Source: SAR324 cluster bacterium (GTDB lineage Bacteria; SAR324; NAC60-12). From it: 64,000 bases of DNA. A model generated the notes under the pieces. That model was not told the origin of the DNA. It saw only the letters and a list, made by a program, of their open reading frames with translations, and searched no databases. Made by a program: the position numbers and the translations under genes. Numbering within the stretch: the stretch's first letter is position 1; every line of letters starts with the position of its first letter. This document shows positions 1-8,440 of the stretch, piece after piece. Location: assembly GCA_015231825.1 (NCBI GenBank), contig JADGAV010000001.1:254248-318247 (forward strand), given 5' to 3'.

Positions 1-219
1 TAGGGGTCAAGTATTGAATTGACTTCAAATTTTCTGGAAACAATTTTTTTAAACGCCACCAAGAAAGAAATCGCGAATTTTTTTCAATTGCACATACCAG
101 TTTTAGACCTGTGTCCCGGCGGCAATTTGCTGAAAGAAGACCGACTTGTAAGATTTCCAATTCTCTGTAAACTGGATCATTGGTGACTTTTTCAATGAAT
201 TGAATGAGCAGGAAACAGG

Positions 220-708
220 ATGCCTGTAAAAATTTCTTCAGTGTTGCTGTTGGTGTTTGCTCTGCTTCTTAGTATATCCTCTCCAGAAGAGGCCCAGGGT
301 CACTGTCCGATGGAAAAGCTGTTTGACCTGCTCCCTTATGGGGCACTATGGTATTTTTCCAGCAGTTCTTCAACAACAGACTATTCTTCCGATATAAGCG
401 GGACTCCGGATTGCCGGCACGTTGATTTGGCGCTTCTGCAAAAGGAACTTTTTTTTGTGAAGAATTTTCAAAAGATTGCGGAAGAAATTTCTCAAGGGTC
501 GGGAGGCTATTTGAACGCCTTAGCCACTTTGAACGGATGTCCGGAAAGCTATTTTTCAGAGTTTAACTCGGTTTTACAAGTCCAGTACGCTCAACTATTT
601 GGGTCGGGATCCAGCGGGAATTCTTTACATGTCCTGAAAAAATTGGAAAAAACCATCACTTTCCATCCTATCCTGTCTCAGGTCTGCGACAGCATCGATC
701 TCAGGTGA
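220..708 (+). CDS. DUF3015-like secreted protein
   Basis: This 162-residue protein has an N-terminal signal peptide: a short basic start, a leucine/valine-rich core, and a probable cleavage after about residue 26. The mature part holds a Ser/Thr-rich stretch, then a conserved-looking block reading SQGSGGYLNALATLNGC, which resembles the C-terminal motif of the DUF3015 family of small periplasmic proteins. Four cysteines in the mature part could form disulphides. DUF3015 has no assigned function, so none is given here. The start is an ATG preceded by AGGAAACAGG, a fair ribosome binding site. The gene stands alone and converges on the glutaredoxin-like gene. The family call is from memory of the motif and is moderate. 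Confidence 0.6.
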   Translation: MPVKISSVLLLVFALLLSISSPEEAQGHCPMEKLFDLLPYGALWYFSSSSSTTDYSSDISGTPDCRHVDLALLQKELFFVKNFQKIAEEISQGSGGYLNALATLNGCPESYFSEFNSVLQVQYAQLFGSGSSGNSLHVLKKLEKTITFHPILSQVCDSIDLR

Positions 709-739
709 GGGCTCCGGGGCCGTGAAAAGCACTGAACAT

Positions 740-994
740 TCAATTGTCCTGCAAGCCGAAAAGCGCATCAATATTTTCAGGAGCCAACTGTTCTCCCGCG
801 TAAAGCTCACCGTTTACCTGAAGAGCCGGAGCAGAGTGAATGTTTTTGCTCTCCAGCAATTCTGCAGCTTCTTCATCCATCAGCAAATCTTTGACCATGA
901 AGGAAATTCCCATCGCCTTCAGATAGCGTTTTAATTGTTCGCAGGGGGCACAAAGCGGGGTGGAATAAACAATCACTTCGCTGGGTATGCTCAT
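740..994 (-). CDS. Glutaredoxin-like protein
   Basis: This 84-residue protein has a glutaredoxin/thioredoxin fold. It shows beta-alpha-beta spacing, the redox motif CAPC at about residues 15-18 and the cis-proline motif SAPAL at about residues 54-58. The family carries out thiol-disulphide exchange in the cytoplasm. Its start overlaps the stop of the upstream selenoprotein gene by 4 bases (ATGA), so the two are almost certainly translationally coupled. That makes it a good candidate to reduce the selenenyl-sulphide or disulphide formed by the UxxC centre of its partner; this is an inference from context. The active site differs from the CPYC of classical glutaredoxins, so the natural reductant is uncertain. 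Confidence 0.82.
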   Translation of the reverse strand: MSIPSEVIVYSTPLCAPCEQLKRYLKAMGISFMVKDLLMDEEAAELLESKNIHSAPALQVNGELYAGEQLAPENIDALFGLQDN

Positions 995-1875
995 ATCTTT
1001 CCTTCCGCTCTGAGTTTTTTGTACAGCTCTTTCTTTTTAATCCATTTGTCGTAGCCTTCTCCCGAAAGCCAAGGTTGTTCTTCAGTAAAAACGGTTTCCT
1101 TCCATGCTTCTCCCATACTCCAAGTCAATCCTGCTTCCACAGTAGTTTGAGGAGCCGAAGCGGTTTCCAGCAAAGTTAAACTCATCTCCAGAATCTGCTG
1201 CTGCATTTCGGTATCGTAAGGTTCTCCGCAGGGATTACCCAGCGGAAAATCAACGAACAGCATTCTTGATACACCGCAGTGTTCGACGATATCGCGTGCA
1301 GCCCCTATTACAACGGTTGAAATTCCATTTTCTTCAAGATGGCGGGCAACCAGACTCACGGTCTGGTGACAGACAGGTCAGACAGGGACCAAAACGGCAA
1401 CATCCACCCCGTCTTCGAGGCAACGCTTCAAAAGTTCCGGGGCATCCGTTTCTCGCGTTTTACGTTGGCTGTAAGCATTGAAGACGCCGTGTAAACGAGG
1501 AGCGATTGCGCCAAGCCTGCCGGCATTTGACGCTTCCAAAAGCCGCGTTACTGGAAAATAAGTATTGACGTCGTCAAGGTGAGTTGCAAATTTGTCATAG
1601 CTATGAGTTCTCGCATAAAGCTGATCGCTTGGAGTATCCCTTGGAATCGAATAGACGCTGCCGATTTGTCCTTCATCTGCGGAGTTTTTTCCAGTTTCCG
1701 GATCATTTCTGATTCCGATTTCACTGGTTGAAATCAAAGTGACACACGATTCTGACAATGGCTTTTTTAATGGAGTGAAGGGGACATCATCAAAATGGGC
1801 CCATTGGTAGGGCTTTTCATATCCTTGGGAAATATAGTAATCTCTGGTTTTTTCAATATATCTGACATGAGCCAT
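991..1875 (-). CDS. GrdB/PrdB-like selenoprotein (in-frame TGA at 1378-1380)
   Basis: Read through one in-frame TGA, this gene encodes 294 residues with selenocysteine at position 166. The motif around it is VLVPV-U-PVCHQTVSLVA, a UxxC redox centre as in the selenoprotein B subunits of glycine, sarcosine, betaine and D-proline reductases. Homology continues after the TGA with FVDFPLGNPCGEPYD, which matches the family's conserved block FPLGxPxGEPxD. The halves on either side of the TGA lie in the same frame, and only six codons separate the TGA from the next possible start. A SECIS-like hairpin follows the TGA. The ATG is preceded by AAGGAGAAATCCT, a strong ribosome binding site. No GrdA, GrdC or PrdA partner is nearby, so the enzyme probably does not belong to a canonical amino-acid reductase and its substrate is unknown. 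Automatic annotation would split it into a 165-residue and a 122-residue protein. Confidence 0.88.
1349..1380 (-). promoter_or_regulatory. Bacterial SECIS-like hairpin with its Sec TGA
   Basis: On the minus strand the TGA (1380-1378) is followed after 17 bases by a 5-base apical loop, CGTGA (1360-1356). The loop is closed by a perfect 7-bp stem: ACCAGAC (1367-1361) pairs with GTCTGGT (1355-1349). A G lies in the first two loop positions, and the distance from TGA to loop falls in the range known for bacterial SECIS elements. The hairpin lies inside the coding sequence, as bacterial elements do. SelB binding is inferred. Confidence 0.75.
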
Positions 1876-2205
1876 AGGATTTCTCCTTGTTTTGCGGGTT
1901 TTGCTGCTCTTCCTTTGTGCATTGCCGAAAAGTTGAGCAAAGACGTACCCCTCCCGGGAATTTACTTTTTTGAGGAAGGCCTTTCAGCAGGAGTTGGAAT
2001 TTCATGAAGAATACTAAGTTCCCGATACTTTTTCAATGCCTGATTTCGGGCACTTGGGGTGTCGAGTTTGGCAATGACCGACTCTCTCGGCCTGATTCAG
2101 AATGGGATGAGCTGCCAGGCATTGTGGAAAATTCTGAGGTCTGTGACAGGGTGAGGAAAATGGGCGCAGACGGCCATCCGGCAATGCGGATGAACGCATT
2201 AACAG
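1876..2205. other. Gene-free stretch, 330 bp
   Basis: This is the upstream region of the selenoprotein gene and the downstream region of the hydrolase, both on the minus strand. Only the selenoprotein ribosome binding site next to 1875 is recognisable. I see no convincing promoter, terminator or small gene. Confidence 0.5.
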
Positions 2206-3192
2206 CTAGAGAAACCGTTTTTGAAGCCAACTGATCATAATCCGGTTGAAAACTTCCGGTTTTTCCTGTTGAGTCCAGTGCCCACATTCCTTAAGCATTT
2301 CAGTTTTCAAGTCTGAACAAAGCAGGGGCATTTTTTTCGCCAGTGCCGGCGGCAAAGCAAAATCCCATTCCGCGGTGATCATCAGACAAGGCAAATTCAA
2401 TTGCTTTTTTCCAATTTCAGGAAAAAGCTCATTGTTTCTATCAATGTTGCGATACCAATTGATCCCTCCTCGAAAACCCGAATTTTGAAAGATTTTTACA
2501 AAATGTCTCTTTTCTTCTTCTGTCAAAAATATGGGTCCACTGGCCTTCCTTGTTGCCAAATCAATAAAGGGATTTGCTTTTCGAGGACCTTTGGGGTCCA
2601 GCATTCCAGATCCCTTGTATTTGATGCCGCCCCGCATGATTTTTTCAAATACCAAATCTGCCTGTTGATCCAGGACTTTTTCTGCAACGCCTTCTTTTTG
2701 AAACCACAAAATATAAAGGTCGTCATCATTGTTGAAGACGCTCCGCAGCATCGCTGTTGTTGGAAAAGAAATGTATGGAGTGTTCACGCCAATCACCCCT
2801 GCTGTGCGCTCAGGATAGGCGACAGGCATGCACCAGACGACAAATCCACCCCAATCATGACCGGCAAATACCGCCTTTTTAATCCCATATTGATCGAGAA
2901 TCGCAACAAGATCTGCAGTGAGGTGCTCCAATGAATATTCGTTTGCAGCTTCTGGGGCATCACTGTCTCCAAAGCCACGCAAGTCTGGAACAATGACTTG
3001 AAACCCTGCATCCACCAGTGCCGAAATTTGGTGACGCCAGGAAAAGGCAATTTCTGGAAACCCGTGACACAAAACCACTGCCGGGCCCGATCCTGCTGCA
3101 TAAACTGCCAATTCAACAGGATTGATCGTGCTGCCTCGAGTACCCTTCCGCTCTGGTAAAAAAATAATTTCCGGTGAGGAAAAATCTATCAT
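2206..3192 (-). CDS. Alpha/beta hydrolase, epoxide-hydrolase-like
   Basis: The protein has 328 residues and an alpha/beta-hydrolase fold of the epoxide hydrolase / haloalkane dehalogenase branch. It shows the oxyanion motif HGFPE, the nucleophile elbow GHDWGG with Asp as nucleophile, the acid-bearing strand ITAEWDF, and a late histidine in ECGHWTQ. Asp at the elbow favours an epoxide hydrolase or dehalogenase over an esterase; the substrate cannot be told. The frame stays open to 3426, but the longer version would overlap the phosphatase gene and adds a sequence unlike the family. The ATG at 3192 gives the family length and is preferred. It lies 58 bp downstream of the phosphatase gene on the same strand. 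Confidence 0.85.
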   Translation of the reverse strand: MIDFSSPEIIFLPERKGTRGSTINPVELAVYAAGSGPAVVLCHGFPEIAFSWRHQISALVDAGFQVIVPDLRGFGDSDAPEAANEYSLEHLTADLVAILDQYGIKKAVFAGHDWGGFVVWCMPVAYPERTAGVIGVNTPYISFPTTAMLRSVFNNDDDLYILWFQKEGVAEKVLDQQADLVFEKIMRGGIKYKGSGMLDPKGPRKANPFIDLATRKASGPIFLTEEEKRHFVKIFQNSGFRGGINWYRNIDRNNELFPEIGKKQLNLPCLMITAEWDFALPPALAKKMPLLCSDLKTEMLKECGHWTQQEKPEVFNRIMISWLQKRFL

Positions 3193-3250
3193 AATTGAAG
3201 CCGGTTTGTTTTGCTGCAATTCAGGGCCAGAAGACTTCTTTGCTCGAGTC

Positions 3251-3910
3251 TTAAATATCTTCGTCGGTCTCTGAATACTGTTCAAGTGGAGTTGTGAGGA
3301 TATATTTGTTGTTGTCAGCCAATTCCATGAGCAGCCACTGTGCATTTTGCGGGTTGGCCAATGATTCAAATTCTTCGACGCTCCAGTGGTACCAGCGCAT
3401 GAAAAAAAGACGAATAGCCAAACCATGTGAAACGATGATCACATTTTCCGGGTAATAAGGTTTTTCAAAGCCCCGATAAAGCGTCTCCAAAAACGTAGAG
3501 ACTCGGTCGAATACATCTGCTCCTGACTCTCCGTTGGGGAAACGATAAAAAAAAGGGCTGTATTCATAACGTTCTTTCTGGATTGGTTCGAGCGCTTCCA
3601 CACTGCGGAAATTTCCCCAGTCCTGTTCTCTGAGTCTGGGATCCTCGTAGCGAATATACTGATTTTCCTTGAGTTCCATGCCTCGTATTAAAAACTCGCT
3701 GGTTTCTCTGGTGCGGCGGTAAGGAGAGACATAAAACTGAACGGTTTCGTGCCCGACAATTTTTTTTAACTCCTCTCCAGTTGCCAAAGCCTGTTGTTCT
3801 CCGACTGTGGTCAGCGGGATTTTAGGGTCGGACAGGGTTTCATAAAGATGAAAATTGACGTTTCCCTCAGATTGAGCGTGCCGGACAAGAAAAATTCGTT
3901 TGGGTCTCAT
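3251..3910 (-). CDS. Histidine phosphatase family protein
   Basis: This 219-residue protein belongs to the histidine phosphatase (phosphoglycerate-mutase-like) superfamily. The N-terminal catalytic motif is VRHAQSEGN, with Ala where the commonest form has Gly. The second conserved histidine is in VSHGLAIRLF near residue 163. The superfamily includes mutases and broad phosphatases acting on sugar phosphates, nucleotides or phosphopeptides, and length and sequence do not settle the substrate. The start follows an AGGAGAAC-type ribosome binding site. It is probably cotranscribed with the hydrolase downstream. A second, distinct family member lies at 11516-12235. Confidence 0.88.
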   Translation of the reverse strand: MRPKRIFLVRHAQSEGNVNFHLYETLSDPKIPLTTVGEQQALATGEELKKIVGHETVQFYVSPYRRTRETSEFLIRGMELKENQYIRYEDPRLREQDWGNFRSVEALEPIQKERYEYSPFFYRFPNGESGADVFDRVSTFLETLYRGFEKPYYPENVIIVSHGLAIRLFFMRWYHWSVEEFESLANPQNAQWLLMELADNNKYILTTPLEQYSETDEDI

Positions 3911-4077
3911 AGTTCTCCTGATGAGATTCGAAATCGAGAAATTTAGGGAACTTCAATTTAGGCATTTGCCCAGCTCATGTCAATTGGAATAGAAGCATTG
4001 TTGGACGAATACACTCAGAACGGCCTTGATCAAAAGTGCAGACAAAGGCCCGGGAATAAAACCAGGACCATTGCCGG

Positions 4078-5100
4078 TTATGCTGGAGAAATGGTGTTTC
4101 TGTGAGCTTGCTGAAGTGCGAGTTGGCAGATTTGATCGCACAATTCGGGAAAAGCGATTCCCTCTGCTTTGGCTGACTGGGGAAGAAGGCTGCTGCTGGT
4201 CATGCCCGGTAAGGTATTGGCTTCCAGACACCAAAATTCTCCGTCAGGATCCATTCTGAAATCAACTCGGCTGTATCCCTTAAGTTTTAAGGCCCGGTGG
4301 GCATTCAATGCCAGTTCCTGTATTCTTTTTTTCTCATCCTCCCCCAGATTCGCAGGAAAAATTTCTTCTGCGCCACCTTTTTGATACTTGCTTTCGTAAT
4401 CAAAATGATCGCCTTTCGGGAAAATCTCACCAACAGCAAGAGGACGGTCATTCAAGATGCCGACGGTCAGTTCACGTCCGGGAATGTACTGTTCAATCAT
4501 GACTTCATCACTGAAGTGGTATGCTGTTTCAATCGCAGTCTCCAGTCCCTGGGGATGTTTGACGATGGTCAGCCCAATAGTGGAGCCTTGATTATTGGGT
4601 TTGACCACTACCGGATATTTCATTACATTTTCCACCTCTTCATGGGAAACCGGAGCCATCAGCCATTTGGCAGTGGGAATCTCATTCCGAATGAAGAGAC
4701 GTTTGGCAATATCTTTATCCATGGCAATGGAACTTGCCATATGGCCGGTTCCTGTATAAGGAACACCAAGCAGATCCAGGGCGGCCTGAATGGTTCCATC
4801 TTCCCCGGTTCCACCATGAAGAGCGAAGAAGATGACATCGAATTCCTGGAGTTTTGCCAAATTTTTGACAAAGTAGTTGTCTGCCTGACATGCGGCCAAT
4901 TCTTCGTCGCTCGGTGGGTCTGCAGAAACGTCGGTTCGGAGGATCTGTTCTTCTTCCGCGAGAGAAAGTATCCCCTTTGCGGTGTCCACTGCTGTTACGA
5001 GATGATCTGATTTTCTTAAAGCGGCAACAATCTGAGCAGCACTGGCAATCGAAACATCCCGTTCGGTGCTGGTTCCGCCGAATAATACTGCAATTTTCAT
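4078..5100 (-). CDS. ddl: D-alanine--D-alanine ligase
   Basis: This ATP-grasp enzyme of 340 residues joins two D-alanines for the peptidoglycan pentapeptide in the cytoplasm. It shows the N-terminal motif AVLFGGTSTERDVS, the glycine-rich FALHGGTGEDGTIQ, the ATP-grasp lysine region YPVVVKPNNQGSTIG, and the metal/product motif CLEANTLPGMTSSSL near the C-terminus. Length is normal for Ddl. A TTG twelve bases upstream is also open, but GAGGAAAAAT directly before the ATG at 5100 decides for that start. It stands alone here rather than in a division and cell-wall cluster. Confidence 0.95.
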   Translation of the reverse strand: MKIAVLFGGTSTERDVSIASAAQIVAALRKSDHLVTAVDTAKGILSLAEEEQILRTDVSADPPSDEELAACQADNYFVKNLAKLQEFDVIFFALHGGTGEDGTIQAALDLLGVPYTGTGHMASSIAMDKDIAKRLFIRNEIPTAKWLMAPVSHEEVENVMKYPVVVKPNNQGSTIGLTIVKHPQGLETAIETAYHFSDEVMIEQYIPGRELTVGILNDRPLAVGEIFPKGDHFDYESKYQKGGAEEIFPANLGEDEKKRIQELALNAHRALKLKGYSRVDFRMDPDGEFWCLEANTLPGMTSSSLLPQSAKAEGIAFPELCDQICQLALQQAHRNTISPA

Positions 5101-5321
5101 ATTTTTCCTCAATGGAAGGGGTGATGGTAGACGGACATGGTCCCATCATTCATGCGAAAATTGATCCAAATATCCATTTGGAAATGATTCTATTTTATCT
5201 TTTGCAAGAGGTCAAAAACAAATTCCCTTTGATGCGTGGAACTCTCCTTTTCAATGACTGTTTGTTGTGCTACTTTTAGCCCTTTTTATATATTTGCACT
5301 TTGAAATGAGCGGAGAAAGGA

Positions 5322-5615
5322 ATGATTTTAGAAGTTGCTGTATTGGATGTGAAGGGAGGGCAGTCGGAACAATTCGAACAGGCCTTTCAAAAAGCTCAAA
5401 CGATTATTGCCTCAATGAAAGGATACGAGTCTCATCAATTGCAGAAGTGTGTGGAAAAAGAAAACCGATATATTCTTCTGGTCAATTGGGAATCACTGGA
5501 GGATCATACAGAAGGATTCCGGGGATCATCGGAATATCAGGAATGGAAGGCATTGCTCCATCATTTTTACGATCCATTTCCAACGGTGGAGCACTACCGG
5601 CTGGTTCAAACCTAG
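5322..5615 (+). CDS. ABM-domain (antibiotic biosynthesis monooxygenase) protein
   Basis: This 97-residue protein forms one dimeric alpha-beta barrel domain of the ABM type: a first strand ILEVAVLDV, a helix of the QSEQFEQAFQKAQ type, and the central YILLVNWESLEDH strand-helix, with histidines near the end. Small ABM proteins include quinol monooxygenases, haem-degrading enzymes and signalling or detoxification proteins, and no substrate is implied here. The ATG is preceded by GGAGAAAGGA, a strong ribosome binding site. It is monocistronic. A second ABM protein of different sequence lies at 20511-20795. Confidence 0.82.
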   Translation: MILEVAVLDVKGGQSEQFEQAFQKAQTIIASMKGYESHQLQKCVEKENRYILLVNWESLEDHTEGFRGSSEYQEWKALLHHFYDPFPTVEHYRLVQT

Positions 5616-5711
5616 AGTCGGCGTTTGCTCAGGTTCGGGCAGTCTGGCTTCTTTAAAAAACGGTTGCCCTTTTTGTCCTGAAGATTTTTGTTTCTTTGAA
5701 AAAACTGTACC

Positions 5712-6725
5712 CTAGTTTTGATCCGCCAGTTTGACGATCATTTTGCCAAAATTGTCGCCGCTGAAAAGCCCGATGAACGCAGCGGGTGCATTTTCAATCC
5801 CTTCGACAATGGTTTCTTTTGATTTGATTTTTCCTTCTTTGACCCATGAACCGACCTCTTTGAGAAATTGAGGGGCCATGTCAGCATGATTGGAGACGAT
5901 GAATCCTTGAATTATAAGGCATTTTCCGATGACCAGGGCCAAATTCGTCGGGCCTGGAATCTTGTCGTTGTAGCCGGCAATCATTCCGCAGAAAGGAATA
6001 CGTCCAAAGCGGTTCATTAAATTCAAAGCAGCCTCCAGGTGGGCTCCTCCAACATTTTCAAAATATACATCAATTCCCTGGGGACATGCCTCTGCCATAG
6101 CGTCTTCCAGGTTTCCGACTTTTTTATAATTGAAAGCCGCATCCACTCCTGCCACTTCTTTGAGCCATGCTACTTTTTCGTCTGAACCAGCACTGCCGAT
6201 GACACGGCATCCCATGATTTTCCCGATCTGGGAGGCGACGGCACCGACTGCTCCCGAGGCTGCCGAAACAAAAAGAGTTTCTCCTGCCTGGGGCTTCCCG
6301 ATATTATTTAAACCGACATAAGCAGTCATTCCCGGCATTCCCAGAGTTCCCAAAAAAGCGGAAAGGGGAGCCAAATCAGGATTGACTTTGTTCATACCTT
6401 TGGTGGGGCTGACTGAATATTCCCGCCATCCATGCATGGTCGTGACATAATCTCCTTCTTTGAAATCATCGGATTTTGATTTGATGATTTGTCCTACGCA
6501 GCCACCGTACAGAGTCTCCCCGATTTCGAATGGGGCAGCATAACTCCTGGCAGATCTCATCCTGCCCCGCATATAGGGATCCACTGACATGTAAATATTT
6601 TTAACTAGAACCTCTCCTGCTTTTGGCTCTGCAACGGTGACTTCAACAAATTCAAAATTTTCTACAGAAGGCAATGCCTGCGGGCGGCTTTTAAGCTGGA
6701 TTTCACGACTGGTCAAATTGGACAT
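5712..6725 (-). CDS. NADP-dependent oxidoreductase, CurA/YncB type (zinc-free MDR)
   Basis: The protein has 337 residues and belongs to the zinc-independent medium-chain dehydrogenase/reductase group that includes CurA and prostaglandin or leukotriene reductases. It reduces alpha,beta-double bonds of enals and enones with NADPH. Features are the N-terminal catalytic domain with YMSVDPYMRGRM, the nucleotide-binding motif AASGAVGAVASQIGK near residue 155, and the VYFENVGG motif typical of the group. Zinc-binding cysteines are absent, as expected. The start is supported by GGAGGAATCCC before the ATG. It faces away from the importer at 7175. Confidence 0.92.
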   Translation of the reverse strand: MSNLTSREIQLKSRPQALPSVENFEFVEVTVAEPKAGEVLVKNIYMSVDPYMRGRMRSARSYAAPFEIGETLYGGCVGQIIKSKSDDFKEGDYVTTMHGWREYSVSPTKGMNKVNPDLAPLSAFLGTLGMPGMTAYVGLNNIGKPQAGETLFVSAASGAVGAVASQIGKIMGCRVIGSAGSDEKVAWLKEVAGVDAAFNYKKVGNLEDAMAEACPQGIDVYFENVGGAHLEAALNLMNRFGRIPFCGMIAGYNDKIPGPTNLALVIGKCLIIQGFIVSNHADMAPQFLKEVGSWVKEGKIKSKETIVEGIENAPAAFIGLFSGDNFGKMIVKLADQN

Positions 6726-6926
6726 GGGATTCCTCCACTATTGATGGATGAGAAAAAAATGATGCCAGGAGTTTGACGGTTCCTTTTTGAATAGTACAGA
6801 CGTCCGGGATTGTACAGTGTTTCTTTCTTCACATCCTCAATTTTTAAAAGCGGGAAGAAAGCAAATTTAACGATCTTGAAACTGATCCTGCAAAACCATT
6901 GCAGCGCATTGGTCACCTAAATTTTT

Positions 6927-6943
6927 TTTTCAGAATCTGAAAA
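6927..6943. promoter_or_regulatory. 17-base palindrome, candidate operator
   Basis: TTTTCAGA and TCTGAAAA flank a single central A, giving a perfect dyad of 8 bp per arm. It is about 250 bp upstream of the importer operon and 200 bp from the divergent curA-like gene. The sequence fits a dimeric regulator site, but no regulator gene is adjacent. Confidence 0.4.
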
Positions 6944-6970
6944 GCATAAGGTCCTTTTTTTAGCAAAAAC

Positions 6971-6996
6971 TTCAGATTTTGTATTCAGATTTTGTA
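6971..6996. repeat. 13-bp tandem duplication
   Basis: TTCAGATTTTGTA occurs twice without a gap at 6971-6983 and 6984-6996, with no mismatch. It shares the TTCAGA word with the palindrome 30 bp away. Confidence 0.9.
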
Positions 6997-7000
6997 TCTG
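6986..7000. promoter_or_regulatory. CAGAT-N5-ATCTG dyad, candidate operator
   Basis: CAGAT (6986-6990) and ATCTG (6996-7000) form a dyad with a 5-base spacer, overlapping the second copy of the tandem repeat. It repeats the half-site of the palindrome at 6927. Function is inferred. Confidence 0.3.
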
Positions 7001-7079
7001 GAATTTTGAAACAATGATTTTTAGCAGATTGAGAAAGCAACTTGGAAAACAGCATTTTTCTCGACTTTGACGGCGGCAT

Positions 7080-7109
7080 TTGATAGGGCTTGAGCTAGTG
7101 CATTAATAA
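7080..7109 (+). promoter_or_regulatory. Possible sigma-70 promoter for the importer operon
   Basis: TTGATA at 7080-7085 and TAATAA at 7104-7109 are separated by 18 bases, 66 bp before the start of the binding-protein gene. The -10 box is a weak match, so this is only a candidate. Confidence 0.25.
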
Positions 7110-7174
7110 ATAATTCAGCGTCATTGGGCGTCTTTGAATTTAAAAGTTTTATAAAATCAAAAATGGAGAATGAA

Positions 7175-8425
7175 ATGAAAAAAAATGACTTCAGTTCACT
7201 ATCCCGTTTTCTGGCAGTTTTTGTTTCCCTTGCTTTTTTTGGATTCAGCCTGGCAATCGCTGCATCGCCTCCTCCGGAAATGGATAGCTGGTTAAAGCAA
7301 GCTAAACTCGGTCCTTATGACACGACTCAGGAAAATTGGGAGGAGATTGTCAAAAAGGCCACAGAAGAAGGAGAGGTTGTGGTTTATTCTTCTTCTGGAC
7401 GCATCCAAAGTTTAGTGAAACAGTTTTCAAAGGTTTATCCGGGAATTAAATTAACGGTTCATGATCTGGGATCTACCAAGTCAGTTGAAAAAACAAAGCG
7501 TGAACAGGCAGCAGGAATATATAATGCAGATGTTGTAACAACTGGTAATTCCGGGCAAGTCATTCATGAGATGCTCAATAAAAATCTTCTGGTAAACTAT
7601 GTCCCGCATCATTTTAAAGACCGCATCCCGGAAGCCTATCGGGAACCTCTTTTAGTGCGAGTCAATGAAGCCGTAGTATTTTTCTACAATAGCGAGAAAT
7701 ATCCAGGCAGTGCTCCTGTCACCAATATTTGGGAATTTACTGAACCGAAATTTAAAGGGGTCGTCGGCATGAAAGATCCAATGTCATCAGGATCGACTTT
7801 GATGGCGGTGATGACCTTGATCCAGTATCCCGATGAAATGGCTGCTGCCTATAAACGCTACAAGGGAGAGGATATAAAGCTTTCGGCGGGAGTTCCGGAT
7901 GCCGGTTATGAATTTTGGGCAAGAATGTTGAAAAACGATTTGGTCATCTTTAAATCTGGATCCAAATTGGCTGCTGCTTCTGGAAAAAAAGGTCAGAACA
8001 AGCCTTTGATTGGTTTTACCAATATGACTTATATCGCACGAAACGAAAGCAAAGGATTTGTCAATGCCATAGTTAAAGATCTCGATCCCGTGTCGAAGCT
8101 GCTCTATCCCACCTTCACCGCTATCGCACGGCAGGCTCCTCATCCGAATGCAGCGAAGGTATTTACCGCATTTTCCCTCGGAAGTCCCGGATTGAATAAG
8201 AACTCTAAACTTAGCAAACCATATACGAAAGGTGAAAGCCTGGATCTGCTTCTGGGCTTGGCACCTTATTTTGATGAGGGTACGCGCAGCCCGAGGAATG
8301 ATGTCCCTTCCCCGATGGGAGGTGAAATATGGGATGAAATGAAAGCATGGGATGTCGACGCAGATTTTATGTGGAAGGAAGGCGCAAAAATCCGTGACTT
8401 CTGGATTCAGCATTCAAGCATGTAA
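7175..8425 (+). CDS. ABC transporter periplasmic binding protein, FbpA/AfuA type
   Basis: This 416-residue type-2 periplasmic binding protein has a signal peptide ending at about residue 33 (core FLAVFVSLAFFGFSLAIA). The mature part has the first-strand motif GEVVVYSSSGR and the typical hinge sequence of iron(III), thiamine and phosphonate binding proteins, including VNEAVVFFYNSEKYPG. It captures a solute in the periplasm and delivers it to the permease encoded two genes downstream. The frame is open 51 bases further up, but GGAG seven bases before the ATG at 7175, together with the signal peptide, decides the start. The ligand could be ferric iron, a polyamine or an organophosphate; the phosphatase at the end of the cluster mildly favours a phosphate ester. 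Confidence 0.88.
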   Translation: MKKNDFSSLSRFLAVFVSLAFFGFSLAIAASPPPEMDSWLKQAKLGPYDTTQENWEEIVKKATEEGEVVVYSSSGRIQSLVKQFSKVYPGIKLTVHDLGSTKSVEKTKREQAAGIYNADVVTTGNSGQVIHEMLNKNLLVNYVPHHFKDRIPEAYREPLLVRVNEAVVFFYNSEKYPGSAPVTNIWEFTEPKFKGVVGMKDPMSSGSTLMAVMTLIQYPDEMAAAYKRYKGEDIKLSAGVPDAGYEFWARMLKNDLVIFKSGSKLAAASGKKGQNKPLIGFTNMTYIARNESKGFVNAIVKDLDPVSKLLYPTFTAIARQAPHPNAAKVFTAFSLGSPGLNKNSKLSKPYTKGESLDLLLGLAPYFDEGTRSPRNDVPSPMGGEIWDEMKAWDVDADFMWKEGAKIRDFWIQHSSM

Positions 8426-8440
8426 CCTGGTTTTCAAGCC

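Larger units (their letters stand above)
6726..7174. other. Divergent intergenic region with palindromes and a tandem repeat
   Basis: This 449-bp region lies between the divergent curA-like gene and the FbpA-like importer gene. It holds a 17-base palindrome, a 13-base tandem duplication and a second dyad, listed separately, all built on TTCAGA-like words. These are candidate operator sites for the importer. No small gene is convincing. Confidence 0.5.

Noticed and set aside
3193..3426. Longer N-terminus for the epoxide-hydrolase-like gene
   Set aside because: The extension overlaps the histidine phosphatase gene and has no similarity to the hydrolase family; the ATG at 3192 gives normal length.
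6713..6916. 67-codon minus frame upstream of the curA-like gene
   Set aside because: No ribosome binding site or family, and it runs into the curA-like start; judged spurious.
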